A stretch of 64,000 bases of DNA from Ascoidea asiatica (taxonomy: Eukaryota; Ascomycota; Saccharomycetes; Ascoideales; Ascoideaceae). The translations under genes and the position numbers were made by a program. Numbering within the stretch: position 1 is the stretch's first letter; every line of letters starts with the position of its first letter. The notes beneath the pieces were generated by a model. That model made no database searches, was not told where the DNA came from, and worked only from the letters and a program-made list of their open reading frames with translations. Positions 20,900 to 32,693 of the stretch are shown in pieces. The DNA is taken from NCBI GenBank assembly GCA_001600695.1, contig BCKQ01000018.1:40518-104517 (forward strand), written 5' to 3'.

Positions 20900-22973
20900 T
20901 TTGATATATTGAATTAAAAATAATGAATGAATATGGATATGAATATGAATATAAATATAAATATAAATATGAAAGAATAAAATAAAAAAATAATATATAA
21001 AGCAATTGAAGATTTAAATGAGTAAGTAATAAAATCAATGGAATAAATATCATTTATATATCTCAAATATCGGAAACATTACAAACATTATAAACATTGA
21101 AAACATTATAATATATATAATACTGTATAACAAAGATCATTTGTATAACATTATAAGATTATAACATTATGAGATTAATTTATATAACATTATTGCTTTT
21201 AAAAATGTAATGATATAAAAATTGAAATTAAATTAATTTTGGATTAATTTGGATTAATTTGGATAAAACGTGAATGGACCTAAATTTCTTAAAAGCGAGC
21301 TAAGGTTAATTTTAAAAACTCAAAATTATTTTACGGAAGATAATTTAATTTAAAAAGTATATTAAAAAACTTATTTTGGATTTTACACTTGGAGAAATTT
21401 TACAATCATTCAATAATTTCAATTATTAAAATTAATCAAGCTTTTAATTGTTTTTGAAGATATTATAAAATTTGTCAATAGCAAAAAAAAAGGAGTTGTT
21501 TAAAGAAAGTAATATTACTATTACTATTATTTCACTGTCTCATACGCCAAAAATAGTGTAAATTAGATAGAACTTGAAAAGAGAAAGTAAATTGCTTAAT
21601 ACATGAGACTTCTAGATTTCTTTTTTATATTCATTTCAAGGAGATTGAAAAATATTTGAAATGATTGGAGTTTTAAACCATTTCTTTGTTGGAATTACCA
21701 AGAAATTAATGAATCTAAATCTGAGATATTTCAAGTATTTGAAATTATTCCAATATTTTACTCATAGCACTAATGAATAAAGTGTTATTCAATTATTCAT
21801 TTATTTCCAATATAATTGAATGTGAATTGTATGTGAACAATACGATTCAAAAGACATGCAGTGCCAAGCAGTGGGTTGTAACGAACAAGAAATCTTTGTT
21901 CGGTAAACTCAATTTTTCTATGCAATTAAGGCTGTTTGTCGAGATTGATGTTCGGTAACAATGTTTGTATTCAGAAAATGTAGCCCAACAGGGACTCGGT
22001 GTGGCGTTTCCGGGTCCACCCCACGGCAAGTTGCAGCATCGACGTGGGAGCCAAACTCATCCCCAGACCAAAGAAAAGCAGAAGTCTGTAGCAGCGGGCC
22101 CCTGCCGACGGAAGCTGGTGCGTTTTTCGGACACAACCGTCAGGCAACGGTCACGTTAAAGCGTGAAGCACGTTCCAACAATGTGTCAAAAGTAGAAATT
22201 CGCCGGCTTGATAATGTAGCAAATACTCTAACAAACTGAAATTGCTCTCCCACGTGTCTGTGCAATAACTATGTTTGTCCTTGTTTGGTGCAGATAGTTA
22301 CAAGTTAAGGGACAAATTATTTTATGTATTTCTACTCATATTCATGTGGGTGCAAGTAAATTATAAAAAACCAGACACAAGGATCTAATAATTTTGTTTA
22401 CGTAATAAGTTACATAATAATAATTATAGAAAAAAAAGAGTCCATGATTCTGGTTGTTGTTATGCACGTGCCTTTCTTTATCTCCTTTTTGTTTCAAAGT
22501 GCAGCTAAAAAAGCATCTCCTCCAACTTCAGAGAGTGAGTGTGACTTATCTGTATTGAATTAAGTATATTTATTTTATTTTATTTATTATCTACATTTTG
22601 GTAAATACTAAGTTGAACTGACTGTATTTTAAATATATTATCACTATATTTATTCTATTTATTTCAAAAAATATATTTATATATTCTTCATATATATTAA
22701 ATATCTCATATCCCATCTTTAATATTTATTATCTCTTCTATATCTTTGTTCAAATTTCTAGGTTGAAGTTTTCCGTTTTCTTTTACATAACTTATAAATT
22801 CAAATAACATTCTCACCTTATCTTAAGATCAATTTTTTTATTGTTTATCAAAATTCTTTTCTTTTTCTTAGTTTGTTTATAAATTAATATTAATAAATAA
22901 TAATAAATAATAATAAATAATAATAAATAATAATAAATAATAATAATATCAATAAATTATATTTTAAAAAAAA
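20900..22973. promoter_or_regulatory. Divergent intergenic region with a GC island
   Basis: Shared upstream region of the membrane-protein gene (minus) and SNF7 (plus). A GC-rich island spans about 21960-22260. CACGTG sites occur at 22251-22256 and 22465-22470. A frame of 92 codons with ATG at 21961 runs through the island, but it overlaps other frames on both strands and resembles nothing known, so I leave it uncalled. AT-rich otherwise. Confidence 0.5.
22891..22946. repeat. 10-bp tandem repeat TAATAAATAA upstream of SNF7
   Basis: Five perfect 10-bp units plus a partial one end about 28 bp before the SNF7 ATG, probably in the 5' untranslated region or core promoter. Confidence 0.92.
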
Positions 22974-23699
22974 ATGTTTTCATATTTTTTTGGTGGATCA
23001 ACTCAAGCTAAAAAAGATTCTGCAAAAAAGGCTATTGTTGATTTAAGAGAACATATATCAATGTTAAATAAAAAAATTAATCATATAGAAAATCAAATTG
23101 AAGAACAAGATAAAATTGCAAGAAAAAATATTACAATAAATAAAAATTTATCAAAAGCTGCTTTAAAGAAAAAAAAAATATATTCATCTCAATTAGATAA
23201 ATATCAATCTCAAATAGATTCTTTAGAAAGTCAATTAATTGCAATTGAAAATGCAAATTTAAATTTAGAAACTATGAAAGCTATGAAACAAGGTGCAAAA
23301 GCTATGAAACAAATTCATGGTGATTTTAATGTTGATAAAGTTGAAAATACTATGGATGATATTAGAGATCAAATAGATTTATCAAATGAAATTTCTGATG
23401 CAATCTCAAGACCTTTAGGTCAAGATCTTGCTGATGAAGATGAATTAGAAGATGAATTAGCTGAATTACAATTAGAACAATCTCAACCTATTGCAAATAC
23501 AAATACAAATACAAATACAAATACAAATACAAATATTATACCTCAAGAATTTATTAAAGATAAAATACAGAAACAACCATCAACAAAATTACCTTCAGTT
23601 CCAGATTTACCATCTCCTGTTAAACAAAAGAAATATATTGAAGAAGATGATGAAGATGAAGAAGCTCTTAAAGCTTTACAAGCTGAAATGGGTCTTTAA
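22974..23699 (+). CDS. SNF7: ESCRT-III subunit Snf7 (Vps32)
   Basis: Polymerises on endosomal membranes to form intralumenal vesicles for sorting into the vacuole. It also acts in Rim101 pH signalling. The 241 residues nearly equal S. cerevisiae Snf7. The N terminus MFSYFFGG is followed by a Lys-rich helical hairpin (residues ~10-100), then acidic helices (~115-165) and a linker with a (NT)n dipeptide run (~173-186) not found in most orthologues. The C-terminal [17 protein letters not shown] is the MIM1-type tail that binds Vps4, with Bro1-binding hydrophobics. No intron is needed. The start is the first ATG after the 10-bp repeat array. Confidence 0.95.
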   Translation: MFSYFFGGSTQAKKDSAKKAIVDLREHISMLNKKINHIENQIEEQDKIARKNITINKNLSKAALKKKKIYSSQLDKYQSQIDSLESQLIAIENANLNLETMKAMKQGAKAMKQIHGDFNVDKVENTMDDIRDQIDLSNEISDAISRPLGQDLADEDELEDELAELQLEQSQPIANTNTNTNTNTNTNIIPQEFIKDKIQKQPSTKLPSVPDLPSPVKQKKYIEEDDEDEEALKALQAEMGL

Positions 23700-24113
23700 T
23701 AAATAATATTTTTATCTTTTCATTATATTAGATCTATATCATTTTTATTCTCATATTACTTTTTTAATATCTTTCTCTAATAATCTTTAGATTATGCTTT
23801 TTTTTTTTTTTATTTTATTTTATTTTATTTTATTTTATTTTATTTTAATTTTGATTTGATTTTTGTTTGCTTTTTTACTTTTTTACTTTTTTTTTTTTTA
23901 TTCTTTCATCTCTTTTTTTATATATTTCTTTAATAATTTTTTCTTTCTTAACGTTCACAATATTCAAAATATTCATAATCTTACATAATTATTATCATTT
24001 TTGTAAACGTTATTTAATCATATGTACTATGATTTCATAATTAATTAAACATAAATTAAATACTATATATTAAATTAATCAAATCTTACATATTTATTTG
24101 TTTATAAACAAGT
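23700..24113. other. Convergent intergenic region
   Basis: 413 bp between the 3' ends of SNF7 and the HEL1-like gene. Very T-rich, with a TTTTA pentamer run at about 23811-23848 and T-tracts. Nothing else is seen. Confidence 0.7.
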
Positions 24114-25376
24114 TTAATAAGCTTCTATTCTAGAATTTTCAAGTTTTTCATTATTTTCATTATTTTTTATTGGTTTTGTTGTTGTTAAAGAAAAAGAAGA
24201 AGAAGAAGAAGATGATGATGATAAATCTAATAATATTAAAGTATCATTTTTTAAACCATCTTTAACAAATTCAATTAATTTTTTTTGTCTATTTGAAACA
24301 ATTATACTTTTTTCAATAAATTCTAATCTTCTATTTAAAATTTCATCTTCTTTTTTAATTTCAAATAATTTACTTAAATCTTCAATAGAATTCATTAAAC
24401 CAGATTGACTTTGTTCAAAAATTATTGAACTATTAATATTTGAATCAAGATAATATGAAAGACAATATGACCATTTTAATAAATTTCTTGATTGAATTAA
24501 AGTTTTTATAGAATCTTTTAAAAAATCAAATTCAATATATGATTTACCAGTTTTAATTTGTAATTTATTTATAGTTTTTTCAATTTTTTTAAAAATTTTA
24601 AAATCTTGTTTTATTGAAATTTCATGATTTTGAAAACGATCATAATAATGCATATATTTTTTTAAAGATTTTCTTAAAATTTCTTTATTATCATTAATTT
24701 CTTGATTTTCTTTTTCATCAAATTTACTACAATTATAAAAATCAGAACCATGAGATGACCAAGGACCAAGACAAATCCAACAAAATTGATGATGACATTT
24801 ATTACAAGTCATATGATTACAACCACCATTTTTTTCAATTGAAGATAAACATTTTGGACATTCTTTTGTATTAACATTAATCCAATTTATTGTTTCAGAA
24901 TCATCTTTACATTTTTTTATCCAATTTTTTGAAATATTACATGGAGATGGATAATGATTTTCAAAACGACAATTTAAACAAAAACTATGATGATTAAAAC
25001 ATAAACATATTGGTAAATCAATATTTTCATTAATTTTTTTAAATTTGTTATTATTATTAATATTATTAATATTATTAATAGAAATTGAATTAAATAAATT
25101 TTGATTAGGTTGAATAATTGAAGTACAATCAGGAGCTGGACACCAAATTAAATTTTTATGAGAATTTATATAAAATTTAGTTAAAGATTGTAAATAATTT
25201 GAAGATAAATTTGAATAATTATTTATATTAAATTTATAATCATTAATATTATTTCTAATTAATAAAGGATTTTGAATACAATAATTAATTGATTTTAAAG
25301 AAAATGATGATTTTTTATTTTTATTTTTAAATATTATAGGTTTTGTACCAATAAAATTATTAAATTCAATATTTTG

Positions 25377-25409
<33 letters not shown>

Positions 25410-25467
25410 TATATTTTCTCGATTATCAATATCTTCATTATCAGTGATATCATCGTCATCATCATCG

Positions 25468-25503
<36 letters not shown>

Positions 25504-25886
25504 GAATAAAATATATAATCTCTTTCTTTTATTTCTTTTAATTTTTGTTTTCTTAATTTTCTTATTTCTAATAATTTTTTTTTTAATAATAAAGAATCAT
25601 CAATATCATTATTTGAATAATTATAATAAACATTTTTAATATTATTTATGTTAATATTTGAATTAAAATTATATAAATTATTAAAATCAGATAAAGTATA
25701 ATAAGAATTACAATTATCATAAGGACATTTAATTAAATAAAGATTATTTAATAATTTTTGATTAATATATTTTAATTGACAATCTAAACAATATAAAACA
25801 TTATGATTTTTACAATTTAAATTATAAAAATTTAATTTTTCTTCACAACATATTGAACAAAATTCTTTATTTTTATTTATTATAAA

Positions 25887-25939
<53 letters not shown>

Positions 25940-26537
25940 CTTTTGAATTGATATTATTATGATTTTTAATAAAAGAAATAAATTTAGAATAATTATTATT
26001 AATATTATTATTATTATTATTAATATTATTATTATTATTATTTGGAAATGAGAAATAAAATTCTTCTAAAATATCAGTATTCCAATTAAAATATAATAAT
26101 AATAAAAGTGTTAAATCAAATGATAAATCTAAAATTGAAGTATAAGTATTAATAATTTTAAATATATTTTTTATAATAAATTGATTTAAAGTTAAAGTTT
26201 TATATTTTAAAGAGATTTTATTAAAATTTGAATTTGAATTTGAATCTTTAATTGAAATTGAACTATCTTGAGTATCTTGAGTATCTTGAGTATCTTGAGT
26301 ATCTTGAGTATCTTGAGTATCTGAATGAGATATTTGTTTTGGTTGAAATTGAATATTATTATCAGTATTATTATTTAAATCATATATATCATCATTTTCA
26401 AATTTATAATCTTCTTTAATTTCTTGATTTTGATTTTGATTTAAATCTTGATTTAAATCTTGATTATAATCTTGATCATAATCATCATATTCAAAGACTT
26501 CTTCTTCACCTTCTGAGTTTATATAAGTATTATCCAT
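24114..26537 (-). CDS. HEL1: RBR-type E3 ubiquitin ligase, Ariadne/Hel1-like
   Basis: An E3 that takes ubiquitin from an E2 onto a catalytic Cys before transfer to substrate. S. cerevisiae Hel1 acts in degradation of excess histones. RING1 begins at about C227 (FCSICCEEK). An IBR-like Cys/His set lies around residues 470-540 (WCPAPDC, CLNCRFENHYPSPC). RING2 has ECPKC at 559-562 and the catalytic C573 in NGGCNHMTC. A helical Ariadne region with KYMHYYDRFQNHE follows. The 807 residues exceed the 551 of yeast Hel1 because of Asn runs, an Asp run and a (TQD)n repeat near the N terminus. I start at the ATG 26537-26535 because the three preceding codons begin with TTG. Itt1 is the other yeast RBR protein; the Ariadne C-terminal part favours Hel1. 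Confidence 0.85.
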
Positions 26538-27683
26538 TAGAAACAAGATGATTTTAGATTATTAAATTGAATATCAAGTTGAATTAAGATGAATTGAATT
26601 GAATTGAATTTAATCAATTGATCAATTGGATAAGAAAAGAAGAAATAATATAAGTTATATATGAAATGAATGAATGATATCAAATTTAAGCAAGTTTCCA
26701 AAGTATCATCGTTACCGGCAGTCAAACAATGGCAAAATACAATATTGTAGTCTGTTTCAGCAGTGTTATTGAATGTTATTGAGTGTTATTGAATGTTATT
26801 GAATGTTATTGAATGTTATTGTGGTAAGTCACAGAAATTGCTACAAGCAGAATCCAATCACGTAATCACACAACTGAACTCCGTGAGACTGGTCTCAGAA
26901 AGCAAAGGACCCCTGGGAACGGTGCAGTACCTGACATACTTTTGGGAACCATAGAAGTGGATACATAGCAGTACATCACATGATGTTATGTCCGCCGGTA
27001 ATACGCCACGCATTACTATTTTTATTTTATCTGCACCTTGCTCTAGCCACGCCCCCTCTTTTGACTCCATCCGCGGTGCCCTTGAACGGAAGCCCAGCTT
27101 AGCAGGAGCGGCGGACGGCAACGGAGCCTTGGCGGGTCTGGCCGGATGACTGCAAGTTCCTCCCGTGAGTTGTCTCCTGACTTGTCTCCTGGCTTGTCTC
27201 TTCTTTTGCAGGTCCCGTGATCTGGCAGTGATTTTACTCTCAGTATTTATTTATACTACTTTTTTGTATATTGCCTTATTGCCTTATTGCCTTATTGCCT
27301 TTATATCACTTTATAACTTTGTATTATTCTCGTATTTTATACTGTTTTATCGTATTAATTTATATATTCTTATCCTCTTAAATACTTATTTATTCTTATA
27401 ATCGATCTTAAATCAATATAATTATCAATATTACTCTTCTTTTTAGTCTCAGTATTAGTCTTAAAATTCAGTTCAATATTCATCTCAATCTCAATCTCGA
27501 TCTCGATCTCGATCTCGATCTCTATTTACAAAAACTTTTAATACGAAAATTATTTAATTATTTTAATTTTGAAATAATACCATGAATCAAAATCATATAC
27601 ATTTATTTAAATATATTAAATACATATAATTAATTTTAAATTCAATTCAATTTCAATTTCAATCTCAATTTCTTTATTAAAAA
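26538..27683. promoter_or_regulatory. Bidirectional promoter region with a GC island
   Basis: Shared upstream region of the HEL1-like gene (minus) and the PPZ gene (plus). Six 10-bp repeats lie at 26761-26820 and a GC-rich island at about 26840-27230. A GCCTTATT run is near 27270-27300 and a TCTCGA hexamer run near 27482-27524. Overlapping open frames in the island lack recognisable products. Confidence 0.5.
26761..26820. repeat. Six 10-bp tandem repeats GAATGTTATT
   Basis: Six contiguous 10-bp units, four perfect and two with one or two changes (CAGTGTTATT, GAGTGTTATT). A related GAGTGTTATT pair occurs near 56125-56145 in another gene's upstream region. Confidence 0.92.
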
Positions 27684-27897
27684 ATGGGTAATTCTTCTTC
27701 AAAACAATCTCTTGATATACCACCAGGTAAATTATCAAGATCAAATACTTCAAATTCTATAAAATCTTCAAAATCTTCAAAATCTAATCGTTCTTTTAAA
27801 TCTTCAAAATCTTCAAAATCTTCAAAATCTATAAAATCTTTAAAATCTATAAAACCTTTAAAATCTAATTCTTCTCAAAATGATATTATAAATAATT

Positions 27898-27930
<33 letters not shown>

Positions 27931-28631
27931 GTACAAATCATCTACTGACAAGTCTGAATTCATCTGATCTTACAAATTCAAATATAAATGATAATGAAAT
28001 TATCAATAATAATAATAATAATAATAATAATAACTTTCATATCAATTCAAATTCAAATTCAATTTCAAATTCTGGTCATATAACGCCAAATAATTTATAT
28101 AATCATAATTCTAATCATAATACTAATAATAATAATAATAATAATATATTCAATAATGGAATCTTACACGCTTCAATGACCCTGTTAGAACCAAAAGAAC
28201 CAATACTAATAACTTCTATAAATCATAATTCAAATATTGATATAAATAATAATATTACAGATACAAATATTAATAATCATAATAATCATAATAATGATAA
28301 TAATATTTTAAATAATAATGATATAAGTAATAATGATTTATCATTCTCAACTACAAATATAAAAGATATAAAAAATATAAAAAATATTAAAGATATAAAA
28401 GATATAAAAAATATTAAAGATAATGAAGATAATGAAGATAATGAAGATAATAATAATGATAATCTTTCAATAAATCAATTAAATCCATTATCAAAAACTT
28501 CAACAAATACTTCAATATTATCAAATAATTCAAATATTTCAAATCAAACTTTAAAAAATTCAAATCAAATTATTTCAACTACTACTACTAATAATATTAA
28601 TAATAATAATAATAATAATGATATAAATATA

Positions 28632-28668
<37 letters not shown>

Positions 28669-29930
28669 GTAATAATAATATAGATATAAATAATAATAAC
28701 TTATCTGATAATAATTTAAATATAATTCCATCATTTTCAAGAAAAAGTTCATTTTCAAATTCAATTAATGATCATCTTAATTCAAATAATAATTTAAATC
28801 ATAATCATTCTCGTCATAATATACATAATATTCATAATCGTCATAATAGAAGTACTTCAAATATTATTAATAATAATAATAATAATAATATAAAAGATAA
28901 TTTAAAAGATAATGAAAGAACTTTAAGTATTGAAGATTTAATTCAAAAATTATTAGATGCAGGTTATTCTGGTAAAAAAAGTAAAAAATTATGTTTATCA
29001 AATAAAGAAATTCAATTAATTTGTTCAAATGCAAGAGAAATTTTTTTATCACAACCAATTGTTTTAGAATTATCACCACCTGTAAAAATTGTTGGTGATA
29101 TTCATGGTCAATATGGTGATTTATTAAGAATTTTTACAAAATGTGGATTTCCACCAGCTTCAAATTATTTATTTTTAGGTGATTATGTTGATAGAGGTAA
29201 ACAAAGTTTAGAAACTATATTATTATTATTATGTTATAAAATTAAATATCCAGAAAATTTTTTTTTATTAAGAGGTAATCATGAATGTGCAAATGTTACA
29301 AGAGTTTATGGATTTTATGATGAATGTAAAAGAAGATGTAATATAAAAACTTGGAAAATTTTTATTGATACTTTTAATACTTTACCAATTACAGCAATTG
29401 TTGCAAATAAAATATTTTGTGTTCATGGTGGTTTATCACCTTCATTAAATTCAATTGAAGAAATTAAAAATATTTCAAGACCAACAGATGTTACAGATTT
29501 TGGTTTATTAAGTGATTTATTATGGTCAGATCCTTCAGATAATAATTTAAATGAATGGGAAGATAATGAAAGAGGTGTAAGTTATTGTTTTTCAAAAATT
29601 GCAATAAATAAATTTTTACAAAAATTTAATTTTGATTTAATTTGTAGAGCTCATATGGTTGTTGAAGATGGTTATGAATTTTTTAATGATAGAACTTTAG
29701 TTACAGTATTTAGTGCACCAAATTATTGTGGAGAATTTGATAATTGGGGTGCAGTAATGTGTGTTGATCAAGAATTATTATGTAGTTTTGAATTATTAGA
29801 TCCATTAGATTCAAATGCTTTAAAACAAGTTTTAAGAAAAGGTAAATTAGAAAGAAGACTGTCAGCAAATAGTATGAATCAAAATTTAAATTTAAATTTT
29901 AATCAATTATCATTAAATAATAATAATTAA
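27684..29930 (+). CDS. PPZ1: Ser/Thr protein phosphatase PPZ type
   Basis: A PP1-related phosphatase that in yeast controls salt tolerance, K+ transport (Trk1/2) and wall integrity, and is inhibited by Hal3. The N terminus MGNSSSK carries a Gly2 myristoylation signal as in Ppz1. A Ser/Lys-rich and Asn-rich tail of about 410 residues follows, with (KSS)n and KDIKNI repeats. The catalytic domain (~413-735) shows GDIHGQ (D472, H474), GDYVDRG at 499-505, RGNHE at 530-534, a CVHGG block and [16 protein letters not shown]1 and PPZ2 are S. cerevisiae paralogues; the single gene here is co-orthologous. The 748 residues compare with 692. Most extra length is Asn runs from AAT repeats. Confidence 0.93.
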
Positions 29931-32693
29931 TATTCAATTTTTTTTTATATTTCTATTAAATCATTTTAATTAAACAAAATCATTTTATTTATTAATTTTT
30001 AATTTTTATTCATTTTTTACATATATTCTTCTTCTTCTTCTTTTATTTTTATTTTTATTTTTATTTTTCATTCTAGTTTCTAATTCTATTATGTATATGT
30101 TTATTTATTTCTTATTTCTTGTTACTTATTACTTATTACTTACCATTTTTACATTTTAATTTTTATATTTTATAGTAATTTTAATAAATAAATATATTTC
30201 TGTATATAAAAATTGTTCAATTATCATATACAGTATAATTTCAAATAACCTTAATTAAGATTTAAAATTAAGCTAAGCTAAAGCACACATAGTTAGTTAT
30301 TATATAAGCCCACGTGCTAAAAAAAAGAGTTTTATATTTTTTATTCTAATAGTTTCAAAATAATTCTAATTCTAGAGCTTCAATGTCATATTATTGCCGT
30401 GGGATTGAATAAATTCTCAAAGCTTTCAACATAATTCACAGCAAAGTTCATATTTTGTGGCAAAAAAATAAGAAAGACATGGAAAAGAGTGCAAATATGG
30501 ACTCAGAGTCTAGATTGTTTTGAAACACAGGGTAAGTTTCTATGAATATAATAATAGGGGATAAATAGGGGATATTTCCTGTTGAAACAATAAGATCAGG
30601 AAATATCATGTTGTGTTAGCAAAAGTCACGTTTCAGATCCTAGTATTGGCCTTCATATTAATGGTAATAAGGCTGTTAATAAGAGCCCCAAAGCTTGAAA
30701 TATTTAAGGAATTTGAAAAAGAAAAGAGGATGGCAAGTCCAGAACATGGTCACCTGTTTAGACTTTAGGATTATGAATAACTTTCAGAATTGCTTTTTGA
30801 TTGTGATAAGGCTGAAAATTAAGCCTGGAATAAATTAAACAGCGACCTTTTTGTTACTTCAGTCACTTCAGTCACCTGGGGTCGATTGATTGTTATCCGA
30901 GAAGAAATGATACCGGATTTGGATGTGTAACCGTCTTCTTCGGAAAAATGCCTCACTCTGGTCAAGATACTAAAACTTCCCAGTTTTTTCTTTCTTCGAG
31001 GTACTTGGTTTTCTAGGATTTTCTACCAGCCATAATATTATTCAATTATTAAGAATAATTCATATCAATTTATATTAAATCACATACTTTCATAGAAAAA
31101 TGATTATTGTATTTTTGAATATGATCTGTAGAATTAACTGTAGCTGGTAAATTACTTGAATAATCCGGAGGTTATCGCCTGATTTCCATACCAGTAAATG
31201 AAAGTAAAAATCTGTAAATACCAATACCCACGGTATTTGAAGAATGTAATGTTAGGTCTTACAATGTTATGTTGTGTGCAATGGGGCTTAATTTTATTTG
31301 TCCCGCATTTCTCACGGCTTCCCATTTGGTTCCCCAAAATATATCTGGTTGTCGTGACTGGGCATTACCAGATTTCAGATTTAACAACTCATAGCTTTTT
31401 ACCCGGGTCTTTTATTAACAATTTTCCCAAGACCTTGAGTTTGAAGAAAGAAATTCATCCTGGTACGCGCGCGTTTCAGAAATAATTATGGTTCCTGTTA
31501 AATTAATATTAGCTTTTAATCTGTACCTGCTGCCAAGAAACCTCCCAGATAAAGAGTGTTGCGGGTTCCGTGCTTAAAATCAACGGTACCTTTACAAGAG
31601 CTCACCCACTTGACACACTTTTTTTTTTATTTAATTCTAGCCAATTTTGATACAACAACCAGCTAACTTACTTATTTTCCACTTGTTTTCCACTTGTTTG
31701 CAGCACCGGGTTGCAAACGAAGTGACCCACAACTGACGGGTGAGGAAACGAGTGGCCGCCAGCTGCACTGCTACACGTCCAACCACGCCCAACCACGCCC
31801 ACACACCTCCCACCTGGCCAGTGGCCGGTATTTGTTCGAAGTGAAATTCTGGTGCGCATTTTCTTTTTTTTTTCACTTTCACTTTCACCTAAAGGTTAAT
31901 TATGGTAATAATATTAATAATAATATTAATAATAATATTAATAATATTAATACGTAATAAGAAAAACACCTAAAAGAAGTATTAAAATAGTATTAAATTA
32001 TTAAAATATTGAAATATTGAAGTAATTAACTAATATTACTCTGGAGTTAAAATTTCTGATTCCTCTGGTTTTCTGGTTTTCTGGTTTTTTGCTTTAATTT
32101 CTTACTTTTTTCCTGTTTTTTTCCTTTTTCATTTATTACTTTTTATTTTCTTTTAATTCATTCATTCATCTTTATATTCATTTTCATTTTAATTTTAAAA
32201 TTATCATTTATTTGATTCATTCTCTCTTTAATTATTTAACTAAAAAACAATATAAAAAAAAACTATTAAAAAACTATTAAAAAACTATTAAAAAACTATT
32301 AAAATTTCTAATAAAAGGCTTAAAATAAGCATTTATCAAAAAAAGTAAAAAGAAATATTTGAAATTTATTTATTTATTTATTATACTGACTTTAATTAAA
32401 TTTATTTAATTCTTATTCAATTATTTTTAATATTAATAATTAAAAAGATTTAAATAATATTCATTCATTTAAAATTTAAAAGAAACTTTCATTCATTTAT
32501 ATTTTATATATATTTAAATATATTTATATATATTTATATAATCATTTAATTTCTTTATTATTTTTCATCCATTATCTTATCTTAAATTGTTTTTTTTTTT
32601 GTTTTCAATTTGATTTAATTATTTTATTTATATTATTAACTATATACATTCCTTAAATTATAATAATTAAATTATAATAATTAAATTATAATA
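29931..32693. promoter_or_regulatory. 2.76-kb intergenic region, longest in the window
   Basis: Lies between the PPZ gene and TOS1, both plus strand. A broad stretch of moderate to high GC spans about 30380-31860, the widest such island here, with CACGTG at 30311-30316. Open frames at 31198-31485 and 31637-31957 are short, overlap frames on the opposite strand and show nothing known. The last 800 bp before TOS1 is AT-rich, with an 11-bp repeat at 32257-32300. The region could hold a non-coding RNA or a decayed gene, but I cannot support either. Confidence 0.5.
32257..32300. repeat. Four 11-bp tandem repeats (AAAAAACTATT)
   Basis: CTATT recurs at an exact 11-bp period at 32263, 32274, 32285 and 32296, about 400 bp upstream of TOS1. 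Confidence 0.92.

Noticed and set aside
21961-22239. 92-codon frame with ATG in a GC island
   Set aside because: Alternative frames of similar length overlap it on both strands, and no known domain is visible.
31198-31485. 95-codon frame in the long gap upstream of TOS1
   Set aside because: It overlaps an antisense frame and matches nothing I recognise. Kept as part of the unexplained gap.
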